A stretch of DNA of 64,000 nt. Source: Fasciola hepatica. Lineage: Eukaryota; Platyhelminthes; Trematoda; Plagiorchiida; Fasciolidae. Shown here one piece after another: positions 63,640 through 64,000 of this stretch. The stretch spans positions 1,808,001 through 1,872,000 of the forward strand of contig CANUEZ040000199.1 of the NCBI GenBank assembly GCA_948099385.1, read 5' to 3'. The position numbers were made by a program, and so were the translations under genes. Each line of letters opens with the position of its first letter. The first letter of the stretch is position 1. The notes beneath the pieces were generated by a model that was not told the origin of the DNA, did not search any database, and saw nothing but the letters and a program-made list of their open reading frames with translations.

Positions 63640-63930
63640 TATGATGACCTTTATCACAGCTGAGCTGAGAACGGTGGTTATGATAGATAAACTAACCGGT
63701 TGTCCGTGTGCTTCTTCAAGGCACAGCGTGTGCACTGAGTTGACTGCGCAATTGAGGTAGGTAAACCCAGGGCCGGACCAATAAAATTGAAATGGTCACT
63801 TGTACGCAATTCGATGGTTCACTGTGACTAACAGTCAATGAACAATGAGCAAAGTATGAGAAAACAAAATAATGTTTCGGAAGTTCACTCATCGATTTTG
63901 AGAACTACCGATACGGACGGACGGGAGAAA
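63640..63930 (+). repeat. Diverged copy of the arm-internal repeat
   Basis: It matches about 930-1245: 'tatcac.gctgagctgag', 'gataaact', 'gcacarcgtgtg.actga.ttgac', then 'gagaactaccgatac'. In the minus reading both contain LSLS(V/I)I and LSSAVI. It may extend to the window end. Confidence 0.65.
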
Positions 63931-64000
63931 ATGAAGGTTGGGATGGGTGTAATGGGATATGAGCGTTTATGGGTTCATGCATGCTCATGTGCTCGTTTGC

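Larger units (their letters stand above)
63138..64000 (+). other. Start of dynein intron 10
   Basis: A TTA repeat (63178-63240), then a diverged copy of the repeat found in the large inverted-repeat arms. Confidence 0.6.

Noticed and set aside
1..64000. Bacterial-type operon, CRISPR or phage system
   Set aside because: No operon-like gene spacing, no repeat-spacer array and no phage genes. All coding evidence is intron-bearing eukaryotic sequence or retroelement remnants.

Overview
The window looks like nuclear DNA of a parasitic flatworm, most likely a fluke (digenean trematode). The case rests on the combination of features: one animal gene of short exons (120-530 bp) spread over more than 43 kb by introns of up to 12.8 kb, and a flatworm-like retroelement load of RTE-type LINEs, BEL/Pao and Gypsy LTR elements, and a Penelope-like GIY-YIG fragment. 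The species cannot be read from the sequence.

Region 1 (1-10349) is a large inverted repeat. The arms at 1-3222 and 7128-10349 agree base for base wherever I compared them. The outer end lies beyond the left window edge. The 3.9 kb loop holds a full-length but dead RTE-like LINE (3560-7028). The arms carry older repeats and, at their inner end, the start of a gag-like ORF.

Region 2 (10350-19702) has no recognised gene. It holds a dispersed repeat (about 10921-11060) and the left arm (14722-15699) of a second inverted duplication, whose partner is at 22750-23747. The two arms flank the first visible exon of the gene.

Region 3 (19703-64000) is the amino-terminal tail of an axonemal dynein heavy chain on the + strand. 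I can place ten exons: 19703-20230, 25882-26133, 38901-39357, 45255-45498, 49236-49457, 51082-51280, 55725-55844, 56945-57193, 60709-60888 and 62985-63137. All nine junctions are phase-compatible and give 868 codons. The motor domain lies beyond the right edge. The true 5' end of the gene and the human paralogue (perhaps DNAH10-like) are not settled.

The introns are packed with mobile elements: decayed LINE tails (20850-22270, 39706-40400, 59180-59790), a solo LTR (25361-25690), a second full-length copy of the same LINE (27603-31068), a BEL/Pao remnant (31807-35670), a Penelope-like fragment (36540-36895), a Gypsy element lacking its 5' LTR (40407-44790), a SINE-like element (50389-50697), an I/Jockey-type LINE remnant (51790-52720), a Tc1 remnant (53885-54185) and a possible solo LTR (57929-58290). 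I see no tRNA, rRNA or CRISPR feature, and the only complete gene-like structure is the dynein gene.
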